64,000 nt of DNA, taken from an uncultured Capnocytophaga sp. (GTDB lineage: Bacteria; Bacteroidota; Bacteroidia; Flavobacteriales; Flavobacteriaceae). The notes below the pieces were generated by a model, which saw only the letters and a program-made list of their open reading frames with translations, did not search any database and was not told the origin of the DNA. This document shows, one piece after another, positions 61,806-64,000 of the stretch. Position 1 is the stretch's first letter; each line of letters opens with the position of its first letter. A program made the position numbers and the translations under genes. The DNA lies in assembly GCF_937936315.1 (NCBI RefSeq), contig NZ_CALGWU010000060.1, forward strand, positions 10,230 to 74,229. Direction: 5' to 3'.

Positions 61806-61850
61806 TATGAATCGACTAATTGACTAATTGACAAATTATTACTACCTTTG
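61806..61850 (+). promoter_or_regulatory. Promoter of parE within an ATTG/ATTAG repeat
   Basis: TTG at 61820-61822, 20-nt spacer, TACCTTTG at 61843-61850. Upstream units CGACTAATT, GACTAATT, GACAAATT belong to the repeat family. The start codon follows 24 nt after the -7. Confidence 0.8.
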
Positions 61851-61874
61851 CCCCCTCAAACATCTAAAATCATT

Positions 61875-63722
61875 ATGGAAGAAGTAAGATATGACGAGGA
61901 TAGCATTCGCTCTCTCGACCCCTTAGAACACGTGCGTTTACGCCCTGGTATGTACATCGGAAAGCTGGGAGATGGCTCTTCAGCTGATGATGGTATCTAT
62001 GTACTCCTCAAAGAAGTAATAGATAATAGCATCGACGAGTTTATAATGGGTGCGGGTAAGACTATCGACGTGAAAATCAACGATAATAAAGTGGAAGTAC
62101 GTGATTATGGTCGTGGTATCCCCTTAGGAAAAGTCGTAGATGTAGTTTCTAAAATGAATACGGGGGGTAAATACGACTCTCGCGCATTTAAGAAATCTAT
62201 TGGACTCAATGGGGTGGGTACTAAAGCAGTGAATGCTCTTTCAGCTTACTTCAAGGTAGAATCGGTGCGTGATAATCAATCAAAATCAGCATCTTTTGAA
62301 AGAGGTATTTTAAAAGAAGAATCTCCTATAGAAGAAACTACCAAAAGACGCGGAACAGGAATCGTTTTCATTCCTGATGATACCATCTTCAAAAACTTTA
62401 AATTTCGCAATGAGTATGTGGTGCGTATGCTCAAAAACTACGTATACCTCAATCCAGGACTCACAATCAACTACAATGGCGAAAAGTTCTATTCTGAAAA
62501 TGGACTTCGTGACCTTTTAGCTGAAAATAACAACGAAGAAGATTTTCTATACCCTATCATTCACCTCAAAGGTGAGGATATAGAGGTAGCTATTTCGCAT
62601 AGCAAAACCCAGTACAGTGAAGAGTACTACTCATTTGTAAACGGACAAAATACTACACAAGGAGGTACGCACCTCAACGCTTTCAAAGAGGCTTATGTGA
62701 AAACCATTCGCGATTTCTATAAAAAGAATTTCGACCCTTCGGATGTGCGTAAATCTATCATCGCCGGACTTTCTATCAAAGTAATGGAACCTGTGTTTGA
62801 GAGCCAGACAAAAACCAAATTAGGTTCTACCGAAATGGGCGAAGGAATGCCTACAGTGCGCACTTATATCAATGATTTCATAAGCCGAAATTTAGATGAT
62901 TTCTTGCATAAAAACAATGAAATTGCCGATGCTATCTTGCGCAAAATTATGCAAGCGCAACGGGAACGCGAAGAATTGGCAGGCATTCGCAAATTAGCCA
63001 AAGATAGAGCTAAAAAGGCAAACTTGCACAATCGTAAACTCCGCGATTGCCGTGTTCACCTTACTGATACCAAAGATGAACGCGCTCTTCAAAGTACTTT
63101 GTTCATCACCGAAGGGGATTCAGCATCGGGGTCTATTACCAAGTCGCGTGATGTAACTACCCAAGCTGTTTTTTCATTGCGTGGTAAACCGCTTAATACT
63201 TACGGAATGACCAAGAAAATAGTGTATGAAAATGAGGAATTCAACCTTTTGCAAGCGGCTCTAAACATCGAAGATTCTATGGACGACCTCCGTTATAACA
63301 ATATTGTAGTCGCCACCGATGCCGATGTAGATGGTATGCACATCCGCTTGCTACTCATCACTTTCTTTTTGCAATTCTTCCCCGAAATCATCAAAGAGGG
63401 ACACCTATATATATTGCAGACACCTTTATTCCGTGTGCGCAATAAGCAACAGAAGATATACTGCTATAGCGAAGAAGAAAAACAAGCCGCTATAGAAAAA
63501 CTCAAAGGGAAACCCGAAATTACGCGATTTAAAGGGTTAGGTGAAATTTCTCCTGATGAGTTTAAAGATTTCATAGGTGAAGATATCCGTTTAGACCCAG
63601 TGATGATGGATAAATCTATCCATACTGAGCAGCTTTTAGAGTTCTATATGGGTAAAAACACTCCTGATCGCCAAGAGTTTATTATCAATAACCTAAAAGT
63701 AGAAATAGATAATTTCGAGTAA
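61875..63722 (+). CDS. parE: DNA topoisomerase IV subunit B
   Basis: 615 residues from ATG 61875 (MEEVRYDEDSIRSL); 27 nt of upstream frame overlap the promoter and are excluded. GHKL ATPase (EVIDNSIDEF near 48-57, GRGIPLG near 89, GLNGVGTKAVNALS near 118), transducer, and TOPRIM with EGDSASGS near 425 and DADVDGMH near 498. The SAS rather than SAG in the TOPRIM motif and the short length favour ParE over GyrB. With ParC it unlinks daughter chromosomes. In many flavobacteria parC follows directly; here terminators and tRNAs follow. Confidence 0.88.
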   Translation: MEEVRYDEDSIRSLDPLEHVRLRPGMYIGKLGDGSSADDGIYVLLKEVIDNSIDEFIMGAGKTIDVKINDNKVEVRDYGRGIPLGKVVDVVSKMNTGGKYDSRAFKKSIGLNGVGTKAVNALSAYFKVESVRDNQSKSASFERGILKEESPIEETTKRRGTGIVFIPDDTIFKNFKFRNEYVVRMLKNYVYLNPGLTINYNGEKFYSENGLRDLLAENNNEEDFLYPIIHLKGEDIEVAISHSKTQYSEEYYSFVNGQNTTQGGTHLNAFKEAYVKTIRDFYKKNFDPSDVRKSIIAGLSIKVMEPVFESQTKTKLGSTEMGEGMPTVRTYINDFISRNLDDFLHKNNEIADAILRKIMQAQREREELAGIRKLAKDRAKKANLHNRKLRDCRVHLTDTKDERALQSTLFITEGDSASGSITKSRDVTTQAVFSLRGKPLNTYGMTKKIVYENEEFNLLQAALNIEDSMDDLRYNNIVVATDADVDGMHIRLLLITFFLQFFPEIIKEGHLYILQTPLFRVRNKQQKIYCYSEEEKQAAIEKLKGKPEITRFKGLGEISPDEFKDFIGEDIRLDPVMMDKSIHTEQLLEFYMGKNTPDRQEFIINNLKVEIDNFE

Positions 63723-63735
63723 GATATATCATACA

Positions 63736-63767
63736 CTTTGTTAAAGCCCAAAGGCTTTAACAAAGTA
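63736..63767 (+). terminator. Hairpin after parE
   Basis: A perfect 14-bp stem: ACTTTGTTAAAGCC (63736-63749), loop CAAA, GGCTTTAACAAAGT (63754-63767). No T tract follows, so it may work with the next hairpin. Confidence 0.7.
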
Positions 63768-63789
63768 AAATATTACAAATTAAAACAAC

Positions 63790-63830
63790 AAAAAAGAGAC
63801 TATTCAAAATTTTGAATAGTCTCTTTTTTT
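63790..63830. terminator. Bidirectional terminator between parE and tRNA genes
   Basis: AGAGACTATTCAAAA (63795-63809) pairs perfectly with TTTTGAATAGTCTCT (63810-63824), with an A run before and a T run after. It can end parE and the minus-strand tRNA transcript. Confidence 0.9.
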
Positions 63831-63852
63831 ATATAAATCCTTATCCCCAAAG

Positions 63853-63936
63853 TGCCTACGACTGGATTCGAACCAGCACGCCCTAACGAGCACCACCCCC
63901 TCAAGATGGCAAGTCTACCAATTTCTCCACGTAGGC
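63853..63936 (-). tRNA. tRNA-Leu (GAG anticodon)
   Basis: 84 nt without encoded CCA. Acceptor GCCTACG pairs with CGTAGGC plus discriminator A. The anticodon stem CCATC/GGTGG closes loop TTGAGGG, giving anticodon GAG. A long variable arm (class II) precedes T arm GCTGG-TTCGAAT-CCAGT. Part of a tRNA cluster running off the window. Confidence 0.9.
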
Positions 63937-63947
63937 TAATATATTTG

Positions 63948-64000
63948 TGACCTGGCTGGGGCTCGAACCCAGGACCCCAACATTAAAAGTGTTGTGCTCT
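63948..64000 (-). tRNA. tRNA-Lys (TTT anticodon), partial
   Basis: The 5' part lies beyond the window. Visible are anticodon arm with loop CTTTTAA (anticodon TTT), T arm CTGGG-TTCGAGC-CCCAG and 3' acceptor CCAGGTC plus A. It lies 11 nt upstream of the tRNA-Leu on the same strand. Confidence 0.9.

Overview
The window looks like chromosome of a Flavobacteriaceae bacterium, most likely Capnocytophaga. This is inferred from AT-rich DNA, the Bacteroidota promoter form (TTTG or TTG about 19-20 nt before TAnnTTTG), paired SusC/SusD genes, a type B type IX secretion (CHU_C) cargo protein, a fused LpxC-FabZ and a split transketolase. No tool was run. Genes were named by reading protein motifs, and coordinates were checked by hand.

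Left part (1-15.2 kb) is core genome. It holds the gapA tail, a BadF-type sugar kinase, a deoxynucleoside kinase with an Lrp regulator, menE, an ABC exporter, dnaN, an LtaS-like membrane phosphotransferase with an HD-domain protein, and a compact lipid A operon (lpxD, lpxC-fabZ, lpxA, efp, second lpxD-like). Next comes a 2705-residue secreted repeat protein (15.5-23.6 kb) with three nearly identical 312-bp repeats, then RNase P RNA, a frameshifted small gene, an isolated transketolase N-terminal half, a YfhO-type membrane protein, an Mrr-like nuclease and pabB-pabC.

The accessory centre (30.9-49.8 kb) is a sialic-acid locus in two blocks. Block A is susC, susD and two tandem, related, secreted beta-propeller-like proteins of unknown activity. 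Block B is an AGE epimerase, a NanM-like mutarotase, a NanT-like MFS carrier, NanA lyase and a second SusC/SusD pair. Both blocks begin after a long AT-rich region carrying two TTTAATAAA direct repeats just upstream of the -33 box, which suggests shared control. Block A's promoter has a run of 15 T between -33 and -7, a candidate phase-variation switch. Decayed GC-richer repeats lie on both sides of block A. No GH33 sialidase is present, so the twin propellers are the best candidates in the window for a new glycan-cleaving activity.

Right part (49.8-64 kb) returns to core genes: phosphohexomutase, mutL-rhomboid-CarboxypepD operon (MutL has a degenerate endonuclease site), an S41 protease, a flavin/2Fe-2S reductase, smpB, lysA, a broken small gene, sufS, parE, tRNA-Leu(GAG) and a partial tRNA-Lys(TTT). 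Short ATTAGCAA-type repeats occur in many intergenic gaps, and in several they supply the -33 element of a promoter.
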